This document shows positions 8,901-15,286 of a DNA stretch of 18,149 nt, piece after piece. Below the pieces are notes generated by a model. It had not been told where the DNA came from, made no database searches, and saw only the letters and a list, made by a program, of their open reading frames with translations. The DNA comes from CAZEVY01 sp964515555 (GTDB taxonomy: Bacteria; Acidobacteriota; Terriglobia; Bryobacterales; Bryobacteraceae), in the NCBI GenBank assembly GCA_964515555.1, contig CAZEVY010000110.1, positions 1-18,149 of the forward strand, in the 5' to 3' direction. The translations under genes were made by a program, and so were the position numbers. Each line of letters opens with the position of its first letter. Position 1 is the stretch's first letter.

Positions 8901-9543
8901 CTGGAACGGTCTCTACGACCTTCCGTTCGGGCGCGGCAAGAAGTACGCGGGCGACGCCGGGCGCGGGATCGACGCCATCGTCGGCGGCTGGCAGATCGCC
9001 ACCATCGGCGAATGGCGAGGCGGGCGCTGGCTCGGCGTCGGCACCGGCAGCTACCTGTTCGGCGACCCGACGCTGAACGCCGATCAGCGGCTGCGGATGA
9101 CGTTCGCGGGGCGCTCCCAGCGTTTGTGGTTCCGCGGAGACTTCGATCCGCGCCAGGCCACCAACGTCGACCAGACGGCGTTACAGGCGCTGGTCCCGGT
9201 CGACCGCGGACAGCGTGTGTTCCATCCGCTGGGAACGGCCTTCAATAACCAGATCCCGCAGGCGCTTCGCGACGGTTCGGTGCGCAACACGACGATCGCC
9301 GACAATGTAAGTTGGAACGCGCGCAACTTCTATCGCGGGCCGGGCAACTGGAACGCGGACGCCTCCATCTTCAAGACCGTGAAGTTCGGCGAGGTGAGGA
9401 ACCTCCGTCTGACGTTCGACTTCTTCAATTTCCTGAACCATCCGCTCGACAACGAACCCAACGCCACGACGGGTCTTCAGGATCTCAGCACGCAGCCGAA
9501 CGCACCGCGCATCATCCAGTTCTCCGCCCGCTTCCAGTGGTAG
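5941..9543 (+). CDS. TonB-dependent receptor, Oar-like, with N-terminal carboxypeptidase-regulatory domain
   Basis: This is a 1200-residue outer-membrane protein. Residues 1-25 form a signal peptide ending LPLAAQ. Residues about 28-110 form a CarboxypepD_reg-like beta-sandwich (GVVRGTVLDQSRAAVPAAKL, then GIYYLGSIPPGRYTL). Residues about 115-230 form a plug domain with LPLNGRDVRNLFNLTPGV and DILLDGISLVD. The rest is a long beta-barrel, rich in aromatic and Asn residues, ending in ...SARFQW with a terminal Trp as expected for BAM-dependent folding. This architecture, named after Myxococcus Oar, is greatly expanded in Acidobacteria and is thought to move large substrates such as oligosaccharides or proteins. 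The ligand here is unknown. The gene has its own promoter, and the downstream sulfatase-like gene overlaps its 3' end. The first ten codons are AT-rich (TCA TTA TCT ATT AGT) against a GC-rich body. Confidence 0.93.
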   Translation: MKVCSLSISKLLAVIVCLALPLAAQTGLGVVRGTVLDQSRAAVPAAKLTLTNQDTGVARPTQSNGVGIYYLGSIPPGRYTLTAEAAGFKKWSGTLVLEAGQNALIEPIMEVGSVDAVVEVTGAAAPITTVGMEINDVKDALRIQQLPLNGRDVRNLFNLTPGVEGGGVPRVNGMKVGSADILLDGISLVDRFGGGLRGGVSPGLDTIQEYRIETAGSDASSSRPATITLVTKSGQNEIHGSVFETHRNNFGGLRTRARQDSNARPPQLIRNEFGATAGGPIIKNKTFWFASWEGLRQRQASFARAAAPTPAMWEGDFSSLTDNNSNVYRIFDPYSTRADGSRTAFPNNRVPSNRITSFANTMRSVSPDPAGPNAGLNPFLGPNFETYYPNKDNYDTFGIKLDHKLSDKDTLEGRFNRTRFTNKLFGGRFGYPKPGSTDAGGSGLTDARVYSMFARWNRVFTPTFFNQLQMSTNRAPKSSGTLANDVPWADRLGLPNPFGTVGWPTICTEGPFFYFGCWDGDNRKDEMLTAHQLDDGITWIKGKHSIKLGGKARYEYNNIRELQQAQGSHDFYSDWTALYDAANDDYTPFTGTGLPSILMGLPTFLSNQFNRGYFYFEQQEFGLYAHDSWKVSPRVTLELGVRWDKWTAYKEKYNRLVNVDLNNFANQFQVITPKNVRMEDIQGIPPAVLASWRGRGLSWKTAQEAGFPDNLIPGDNNNFGPRLGAAIRIRDGFVLRAGYGEYFWTMPLSQILQTSRTNPPLNLRFTNNIGNQNGRDDFYALRRQPAATDVIGRAAVDTNGTIILSSNSQSFMPWQQDKWRDNRLQSWHVTVEKQVMRETALRLSYLGNHGRDLEQRFNINSLESEFNYQARTGLARPSTADLRRVNRNWNFAAANHTGYSNNHAFQAEIERRYSNGLAFQWFYTFTRALNTTDVGGFTSGNGNINATDGASAVPENINILGAPNLSYDDRLKLVYYNSREVPAQRIRWNGLYDLPFGRGKKYAGDAGRGIDAIVGGWQIATIGEWRGGRWLGVGTGSYLFGDPTLNADQRLRMTFAGRSQRLWFRGDFDPRQATNVDQTALQALVPVDRGQRVFHPLGTAFNNQIPQALRDGSVRNTTIADNVSWNARNFYRGPGNWNADASIFKTVKFGEVRNLRLTFDFFNFLNHPLDNEPNATTGLQDLSTQPNAPRIIQFSARFQW

Positions 9544-11840
9544 CGGGGCGGCGCTCCGGTGCCGCGACCGGCCTCCAGGCCGGCTTCTTCACGATCTGGG
9601 CCGTCGCCACCGCGGCGGCCCAACCACTCTATCGCTTCGACGACAATCTGAAATCCGCCGCCGTCACGGCCCACCGCGCGGCCACTTCGTCGCGCCTCGC
9701 CGACCCCATTGTCTGGACCTTCGACGACCAGAACATCGCCTGGTTCGCGCTCCGGGGCCGAATGGGCTTCCGCAAGGGCGAGCTGATCGTGCAGGGGCAG
9801 GGATCGAGCCCCGTCATTCAGTCGCCCAAGGGTGTCGAGATCGATTGGAGCCGCTACGAAAGCGTCGACATCCGCATGATGGCCGAGGGCGGCGGCGAGG
9901 TGAAGATCAAGATCGGCGATCTCGAATACCAGAAGAAGCTCGGCCCTCCCAAGCAGTACCAGGTCTATCGCTTCGAACTCGCCATCGAAGGCGCCATCTT
10001 CGGCCGTCCTCTCGCCATCATGCCGACCGAGAGCGCCACGGCGCTCGTGGCCATCGACTCCATCGAGATTGTCCCCAAGCGCGTGACGTTTCCCGATCCC
10101 GCCGGACTCCGCCGTGTCGCCAGGCGCGACGACTACCGCAACGCAATCTACGCGCACTCGCCGTCGACGATTACTTACAAGGTCGGCGTGCCGCCTTCCG
10201 GGCGCATCAGCTTCGCGTTCGGGATCGCCGAGCGGGGCAAGCCGGTGACGTTCCGCGTCACGGCCGCGGGCCGCGAGGTCTTGTCGAGGACCGCGAGCGA
10301 CGCTGACGCCTGGGAGGAGGCCTCGGCCGACCTGTCGGCCTTTGCGGGCCGGACGGTGCCGATCGTCCTCGAAACCCGGGGAGCGGCTGGAGCCGTCGGC
10401 CTGTGGGCCAACCCCGTGATGTCGTCGCGTGCTGCGCGCACGCGCCCCAACGTTCTGCTCTATCTGGTCGACACCTTACGCGCCGATCACACCGGCGTCC
10501 ACGGTTACGCGCGCGACACCACGCCGTTCCTGAAGACGCTTGCGGCCTCGGGCGTCGTCTTCGAAGACTGCCACGCGCAGGCCACCTGGACCAAGCCGTC
10601 GGTGGCGTCGATGATGACGTCGCTGTATTCCTACACGCACGGCATCCTGCACGATACCGACACCATCCCGCGCGGAGCGATCACGCTCGCCGGCGAGCTT
10701 CGCCGGTCGGGCTACGTGACGGCGAGCGCCGTGGCGAATCCCTTTGCGGGCCGCACCACTGGACTCGATCGCGGCTTCGACACGGTGATGGAGTTCCCGG
10801 CCGTGCTAAGGCATCGCACCGAAACCGTCGACCGCGGAACCGATTCGGCGGCGATTCATCGCGCCATCCTCCCCTGGCTCGACGCGCACAAGGACGAGCC
10901 GTTTTTCCTTTACTTGCATTCCACGGACCCGCATGCTCCCTACCGACCTCCGGCCGGAGTCGAAGAGGTGTTTGCGAATTCCGCCGAGACCGCGGCCTTC
11001 GACCGCGACTACACCTCCATGCGCGGCGTGCGCCAGTACGGCGGGGGAACGGTGGTCTCGCGGCCGGACTTTCTGGCTCGCGGCGTCGATCCCGGCGTCT
11101 ACACGCGACGGGCGCTGGACCGCTACGACGGAGAGGTCCTGCACAACGACAGCGTGCTGGAGATGCTCTACGCGAAGCTGAAGCAGATCGGCGTGCTGGA
11201 GGACACCATCGTCGTGGTGGTCTCCGACCACGGCGAGGAGTTCCTCGAGCATGGCTGGACCTCGCACGGCCACGCGCTGTATCAGGAACTCACGCACGCG
11301 CTCTTTCTGATGTGGAATCCGAAGCGTCTCGGCCCCGCGCGCCGGGTCGCCGATCCGGTGCAGTTGATCGACCTGGCGCCGACGCTGCTGGAATTGCTGG
11401 GCATCGCGCCGTCGGGCGTTGTGCAGGGGACCAGCCTCGCGCCGCTCGCGCGCGGCCTGCCCTTCGCACGCAAGGGTCCGGTGATGTCGTCGCGATTCGC
11501 GCACCAGAATCCGCGCACTTCGGGCGCGGTGCCCGAGAATCTCACCGGGACCTTCGCCTGGATCGACCGGCGCTGGAAGCTGATTTACCGCGATCAGGCG
11601 AGGCGCGCCGGGCTGCCGGAGATCGAACTGTACGACCGCGTCGCCGATCGCGGCGACGCGCGCAACGTCGCGGCGGCGAATCCGGCGGTGGCGGCGCGGC
11701 TTCGGGGCGAAGTGATGGCGTGGATCGCGGCGCAGGTCGAAGTGCGGAAACTGCTCGGCCCGCGCGGCGCTTCGACGCTCGATCCGAAGACCATCGAGCG
11801 GCTCCGGAGCCTGGGCTACGTCGGCGGAAAGACGCAGTAG
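9537..11840 (+). CDS. Sulfatase-like hydrolase/transferase (alkaline phosphatase superfamily) with N-terminal beta domain
   Basis: This is a 767-residue exported protein. The start is uncertain. GTG 9537, overlapping the receptor stop by 7 bp, gives a plausible signal peptide (RR, then GLQAGFFTIWAVATAAAQ); the next ATG near 9762 would remove it, and no good Shine-Dalgarno is visible. Residues about 30-295 form a beta-rich region without recognised motifs, perhaps substrate-binding. Residues about 303-735 form the sulfatase-type fold: NVLLYLVDTLRADH at 305-318 (metal Asp), DPHAPY at 464-469, SDHGEEF at 563-569 and LVDxAPT-like LIDLAPTLLELLG near 610-622. At the nucleophile site, ATWTKPSVASMMTSLY (349-364) has Thr352 where true sulfatases have the Cys/Ser that becomes formylglycine. 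It may therefore be a phosphatase or phosphotransferase rather than a sulfatase. It ends LRSLGYVGG. Its 3' end faces a protease gene 10 bp away. Confidence 0.85.
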   Translation: MVAGRRSGAATGLQAGFFTIWAVATAAAQPLYRFDDNLKSAAVTAHRAATSSRLADPIVWTFDDQNIAWFALRGRMGFRKGELIVQGQGSSPVIQSPKGVEIDWSRYESVDIRMMAEGGGEVKIKIGDLEYQKKLGPPKQYQVYRFELAIEGAIFGRPLAIMPTESATALVAIDSIEIVPKRVTFPDPAGLRRVARRDDYRNAIYAHSPSTITYKVGVPPSGRISFAFGIAERGKPVTFRVTAAGREVLSRTASDADAWEEASADLSAFAGRTVPIVLETRGAAGAVGLWANPVMSSRAARTRPNVLLYLVDTLRADHTGVHGYARDTTPFLKTLAASGVVFEDCHAQATWTKPSVASMMTSLYSYTHGILHDTDTIPRGAITLAGELRRSGYVTASAVANPFAGRTTGLDRGFDTVMEFPAVLRHRTETVDRGTDSAAIHRAILPWLDAHKDEPFFLYLHSTDPHAPYRPPAGVEEVFANSAETAAFDRDYTSMRGVRQYGGGTVVSRPDFLARGVDPGVYTRRALDRYDGEVLHNDSVLEMLYAKLKQIGVLEDTIVVVVSDHGEEFLEHGWTSHGHALYQELTHALFLMWNPKRLGPARRVADPVQLIDLAPTLLELLGIAPSGVVQGTSLAPLARGLPFARKGPVMSSRFAHQNPRTSGAVPENLTGTFAWIDRRWKLIYRDQARRAGLPEIELYDRVADRGDARNVAAANPAVAARLRGEVMAWIAAQVEVRKLLGPRGASTLDPKTIERLRSLGYVGGKTQ

Positions 11841-11850
11841 GGCGTCGGCC

Positions 11851-14196
11851 TCACTGTCCAGTAATCGTGACCGCGCGCGTCAGCTCGCCCGCGCGAATCA
11901 GGAAGGTGTTGGCGCCCGCGAGTGGACCCAGCCGCACGTCGACGTCGAAAACGCCCGGATACTGCGCGTCGCGCGAGGCAATGCGCACCACCTGCGCCTC
12001 GCCGGCGAGCACCTCGATCACCGGGTCGGCGTCGGCGATGGGCACCCCGGCGGCGTCGGTGATGCGCAGCGACATGGCGCTCCGCACCAGCGCGCCGCGA
12101 CGCCCGGTTTCGCTCTGGTCGACGAGCTTGATCGCCGCGGCCGAGCGCGACGTCACGCCGTACCAGTAGGGCACGCGAATCTCCGATCCCGCGCGCGTGC
12201 CGCGCACTTCGACGAATCCCTGCCGAGGTCCGGCGTCGGCGAACGCGCCCACGAGCTTCACGCCCAGCCGCGCCGATTCGCGCGGGCCCAGCGTCACCAG
12301 CGTTTCGGAAACCTCCGGCGCCGGTCCCTCGCTGTGCGGCGTCGTGAAGATTGTGAAGGTCTCCGCTTCCCCGGCGAGATTGGTGACGCTCAACGTCCGC
12401 GACCCTGTCACCGTGTTTCCGCCGGCCCCGAAGCTGAGGGAGGTCGGAAACGCCGTCACCGTCGACGCCAGCGCCGCGTCGATGTTCAGGGCGCCACTGC
12501 CCGCGTCCTGAACGCCCGCCGGGTCCCCGGAGTCGTAAACGAACAGCGTGGCGGTGTTGATTAACAGCGACCGGTACTGGTCGGCGGTGAGACCCGGACG
12601 TGCCGCGCGCAGCGCGGCCGCCGCCCCGGCGACAATCGGCGACGAGAAGCTCGTCCCGTTCATGATCGTGAAGCCGCCGCCCGGCGCGGCGGTGAATACC
12701 GACGAGCCGACGGCCACCAGGTCGGGCTTGATCGTGAGGTCGGTGTTGGGGCCGCGGCTGGAGAATCCGGCGAGCTTCTTGGGCGATACCGGCACCGGTT
12801 CGCGCGCGAAGCGCAGCGTCAGCTCCAGCGCCGGGTCGTCGCGGAGCCGGGCCTTGAAGTCGAGGCCGTCGGCGTTGCTTAACATCGACGCCGGGAGCCG
12901 CGCCGCGCCCACTGACATGGTGATCGCCTCCGGGCTGAGCCGATGCGAGTAGATCAACGCGCCGACGGCGCCCGCCCCCGCCGCGTTGTTGAGCTTGACC
13001 TCGAACGTGCAGGTCCCGCGCAGGATCAGGGCGATCCGTCCGTCGAGACTCTGCGAGGGAAGTTCGGCGCAGGCCAGGCCGGTGGAGTCGAGCGCCTCGA
13101 CGTCGGCGACCTGCGCGGTCAGCGCCGACGCGGAATTCGGCCCGCCGCCCGGCATCGCCAGGTAGGTGCGGTCGCCGGCGATAGCCGCGCCGCCGAAGAC
13201 GCGGTCGTTGACGCTTGCTCCCACGCTGATCACTCCGGCGGGCACCGCCTTGCTGCCGATCGTCGACGGCTCCGGTCCTTCGTTGCCCGCCGAAACCACG
13301 ACGAGAACGCCGAGGTCCATCGCGCGCCGCACCATGGCCGTGAACAGGTCGTCCTCCGGGCGCAGCGAGAACGCCGATCCGAGGCTCATATTGATGACGT
13401 CCATGCCGTCGGCGACGGCGTCGTCAAACGCCTTGGCGACCACATCACTGCGGAACGAATCGGGGTTGGCGGGATTCGAGAGGTTATAGCTGCCGAGCCA
13501 GGCGCGCGGCGCCAGGCCGCTGACGACGCCTTCGCTCGAAACCACCGGCTCGCCGGCGGCGCACATGGCGACGGCGGTGCCGTGTCCCACGCGATCGCGC
13601 GGATCGGAGTTGCTGCCGTACATCGACGCGTAGCCGCGCGCCACGATGACCTTTTGATTCGTGAATGAGACGTCGGCGGCACGGTTGGTGACGGGAAATC
13701 CTTCGGGTACGGCGAGGTCGTTGTCCTGGAACGCCGGGTGCGTGACGTCGATGCCGGTGTCGAGCACGCCGATCTTGACGCCGAGTCCGGCCCGCCGTTC
13801 GCCTCCCAGACGCACCCATCCCTCGCGAACTTGATGGAGTCCTAGCGCGCGATCCATGTGCGGCTTGAGCTCGCGGACGGGGTGCACGCGGCGCACTCCG
13901 GCGATCCGCGCGATGGTCCCGGCGCGATCGTCGGCCGCGCGCACGATGATGGCGTTGCCGACGTGGCGGATGCTGTCGACCACCTCGGCTTCGGCGGCGA
14001 GGAGGGCGGGGCGCATCGCGTCCTGTTCGGCGGCGACGCGGCGCAGGCCGTCGGCGGAGGCCTGTCGGCGGTCCTTGGAAATCGGCGAGGCGGCGAGAGC
14101 GGGCGGACCGTCGAGTTCGACGATATAGTGCCCGGGGACCTGCGCGAAAAGCGGTACAGCGAGAACCAGCAGGAGAATCGGGCGGAAGAACGGCAA
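11851..14196 (-). CDS. Secreted subtilase (S8 serine peptidase) with PA and Ig-like domains
   Basis: This is a 781-residue exported peptidase. The start is TTG at 14196-14194. An in-frame stop lies just upstream, and GGGG sits 8 nt before the TTG. Domains in order are a signal peptide 1-18; an I9-like propeptide about 22-112; and a subtilase catalytic domain about 138-575 with Asp146 (LDTGID), His205 (GHGT), the oxyanion Asn305 (SAGNEGP) and Ser516 (GTSFSSP). A PA (protease-associated) insert at about 360-460 carries two Cys (376, 396) that could pair. An Fn3-like domain at about 580-680 and a final Ig-like domain at about 690-781 follow. All four catalytic residues are present, so it should be active. 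It is divergent from the ECF sigma gene, 92 bp away. The substrate is unknown; it could be a nutritional or processing protease. Confidence 0.93.
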   Translation of the reverse strand: MPFFRPILLLVLAVPLFAQVPGHYIVELDGPPALAASPISKDRRQASADGLRRVAAEQDAMRPALLAAEAEVVDSIRHVGNAIIVRAADDRAGTIARIAGVRRVHPVRELKPHMDRALGLHQVREGWVRLGGERRAGLGVKIGVLDTGIDVTHPAFQDNDLAVPEGFPVTNRAADVSFTNQKVIVARGYASMYGSNSDPRDRVGHGTAVAMCAAGEPVVSSEGVVSGLAPRAWLGSYNLSNPANPDSFRSDVVAKAFDDAVADGMDVINMSLGSAFSLRPEDDLFTAMVRRAMDLGVLVVVSAGNEGPEPSTIGSKAVPAGVISVGASVNDRVFGGAAIAGDRTYLAMPGGGPNSASALTAQVADVEALDSTGLACAELPSQSLDGRIALILRGTCTFEVKLNNAAGAGAVGALIYSHRLSPEAITMSVGAARLPASMLSNADGLDFKARLRDDPALELTLRFAREPVPVSPKKLAGFSSRGPNTDLTIKPDLVAVGSSVFTAAPGGGFTIMNGTSFSSPIVAGAAAALRAARPGLTADQYRSLLINTATLFVYDSGDPAGVQDAGSGALNIDAALASTVTAFPTSLSFGAGGNTVTGSRTLSVTNLAGEAETFTIFTTPHSEGPAPEVSETLVTLGPRESARLGVKLVGAFADAGPRQGFVEVRGTRAGSEIRVPYWYGVTSRSAAAIKLVDQSETGRRGALVRSAMSLRITDAAGVPIADADPVIEVLAGEAQVVRIASRDAQYPGVFDVDVRLGPLAGANTFLIRAGELTRAVTITGQ

Positions 14197-14248
14197 ACTG
14201 TCAACCCCTCAAGTCGCTTGGACGCGGGCTTCCATCACCAAGTTACCA

Positions 14249-14263
14249 CGGCCTCTGAGGCCG
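14249..14263. promoter_or_regulatory. Palindrome in divergent protease/sigma promoter region, possible operator
   Basis: CGGCCTC-T-GAGGCCG has perfect 7-bp arms around a single base. It lies in the 92-bp divergent spacer, where it would overlap the -35 zone of the sigma promoter (-10 at 14276-14281). It could bind a dimeric regulator of either gene, or it may be chance in GC-rich DNA. Confidence 0.35.
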
Positions 14264-14275
14264 CCCCACTGATGC

Positions 14276-14281
14276 GATACT
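14276..14281 (+). promoter_or_regulatory. -10 element of the sigma factor gene, leaderless geometry
   Basis: GATACT resembles TATAAT/TATACT and is followed after 7 nt by GTG 14289. The GTG has no Shine-Dalgarno, so transcription may begin at or within a base of the start codon. There is no clear -35; the region holds a palindrome instead. Confidence 0.4.
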
Positions 14282-14288
14282 GAAAGAA

Positions 14289-14912
14289 GTGGTGCAACCG
14301 GTTCCACCCGCGCAACTCGAAGATTCCTCGCTCGTCTCGCGCGCGCAGGCGGGCGACGGCTCCGCCTTCGGCGAGCTGGTGCGCCGTTATAGCCCCAAGA
14401 TCTTCCGGCTGGCTCGCCACATCGTCCAGGCCGCCGAGGACGCCGAAGACGTACTTCAGGAGACCTTCCTCAAGGCCTACACGCACCTGGGTGGCTTCGA
14501 GGGGAACTCGAAGTTCTATACCTGGCTGGTGCGCATCGCCGTCAACGAATCGTTGATGAAGCTTCGCAAGCGCAAGGCCGACCGCACCGTCTCGCTCGAC
14601 GAGCCGCTCGACGGCGACGACGGCGAGCCCATGGTGCGCGAAATCGCCGTCTGGGACAATCCTGAGCAGCGCTTCTCGCAGGAGGAGCTGCGCGAAATCC
14701 TCGACGGCGCCGTCGAGAGCCTGCCGCCCATCTACCGCGCCGTATTTATGCTGCGCGACGTCGAGGAACTTTCCATCGAGGAGACCGCGCGCTCGCTCGA
14801 TTTGTCCATCCCGGCGGTGAAGACGCGTCTGCTGCGTGCCCGCCTGCAATTGCGCGAGAAACTCACCCGGCACTTCCAGAGGAAGGGAGACGACGTCTTT
14901 GCTTACCTGTAA
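14289..14912 (+). CDS. ECF-type RNA polymerase sigma factor
   Basis: This is a 207-residue group IV sigma factor that directs core polymerase to a specific promoter set. Sigma region 2 covers about 15-95 (YSPKIFRLARHIV, then DAEDVLQETFLKAYTHLGGF, the core-binding and -10-reading helices). Region 4 covers about 135-195 (LPPIYRAVFMLRDVEELSIEETA, then SIPAVKTRLLRARLQLREKL, the helix-turn-helix that reads the -35). Regions 1.2 and 3 are absent, as expected for ECF sigmas. The start is GTG, and a second GTG follows directly. The 3' end overlaps the anti-sigma gene by 14 bp, the usual coupling of an ECF sigma with its inhibitor. The signal and regulon are unknown; the flanking protease genes are candidates only by position. 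Confidence 0.93.
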   Translation: MVQPVPPAQLEDSSLVSRAQAGDGSAFGELVRRYSPKIFRLARHIVQAAEDAEDVLQETFLKAYTHLGGFEGNSKFYTWLVRIAVNESLMKLRKRKADRTVSLDEPLDGDDGEPMVREIAVWDNPEQRFSQEELREILDGAVESLPPIYRAVFMLRDVEELSIEETARSLDLSIPAVKTRLLRARLQLREKLTRHFQRKGDDVFAYL

Positions 14913-15135
14913 AGAGTTCCTGCTATCCCTCAACGAGTACCTCGACGACACCGCCGACGCCGCCATCCGGGCCCGCATCGACGCCCATGTCAGCTCCTGC
15001 CCGAACTGCTGGGTTGTCTTCGACACTACCAAGAAGACCCTCCAGATCTTCAAGGGCATGGAACCCCAGCTCATCCCCGAGGACGTTCAAAGCCGCCTCA
15101 TGGCGGCCCTCGAGCGCAAGATGGCCGGCCGCTGA
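14899..15135 (+). CDS. Small zinc-binding anti-sigma factor (ZAS / zf-HC2 type)
   Basis: This is a 78-residue soluble protein expected to bind and inhibit the ECF sigma encoded just upstream. It starts at TTG 14899-14901, inside the end of the sigma gene, with GGAAGGGAGA at 14881-14890, 9 nt before the start. That site rules out longer frames. Cys4 (LTCKEF) together with HVSSCPNC at 29-36 gives the H-x3-C-x2-C zinc motif with an upstream Cys, the pattern of ZAS domains. The rest is predicted helical (sigma-binding) and ends KMAGR. There is no transmembrane segment, so it is a cytoplasmic sensor, perhaps of redox state or zinc, or one acting with an unknown partner. Confidence 0.88.
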   Translation: MLTCKEFLLSLNEYLDDTADAAIRARIDAHVSSCPNCWVVFDTTKKTLQIFKGMEPQLIPEDVQSRLMAALERKMAGR

Positions 15136-15286
15136 CTCGGGGACAGAACGTCGCATCCTCGCCGGCCGGGGACAGAATGTCCTGGGCCCCGTGGAAGTCT
15201 GATCCTATAACTCCTTTATCTGCAATCCTCTAGCGCTAGACCGCGAGAGGCCTTTCTCGTGCCTCACCAGACGCGGAGTTACTGAA
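15136..15286. other. Spacer between anti-sigma factor and second subtilase
   Basis: This 151-bp spacer holds the two GGGGACAGAA copies, a GGAAGT at 15193-15198 and CTATAAC at 15205-15211 (possible promoter pieces, neither convincing), the 10-bp palindrome CTAGCGCTAG at 15230-15239, a short inverted repeat CGAGA...TCTCG at 15244-15259, and GGAG at 15275-15278, 8 nt before the subtilase ATG. No strong intrinsic terminator was seen. No gene is apparent. Confidence 0.5.
15138..15181. repeat. Two direct copies of CGGGGACAGAAYGTC in the spacer behind the anti-sigma gene
   Basis: CGGGGACAGAACGTC (15138-15152) and CGGGGACAGAATGTC (15167-15181) differ at one of 15 positions and start 29 bp apart. The second copy contains GGACA-GAA-TGTCC, a 5-bp inverted repeat with a 3-nt spacer, like a site for a dimeric regulator; the first copy is an imperfect form. 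They lie between the anti-sigma stop and the second subtilase start. They could be operators or remnants of a REP-type element. Confidence 0.5.

Noticed and set aside
9312..9536. Longer start of the sulfatase-like gene inside the receptor gene
   Set aside because: The extra residues are Arg/Gln-rich out-of-frame sequence; a signal peptide appears only from GTG 9537 onward.
10403..12169. 588-codon forward frame overlapping the sulfatase-like gene and the end of the first subtilase
   Set aside because: Its product is Arg/Ser-rich with no domain, and both overlapped genes have intact catalytic motifs in their own frames.
12943..13668. Forward frame of 241 codons opposite the first subtilase
   Set aside because: It runs antisense through the catalytic domain of the subtilase and has the composition of an out-of-frame shadow.
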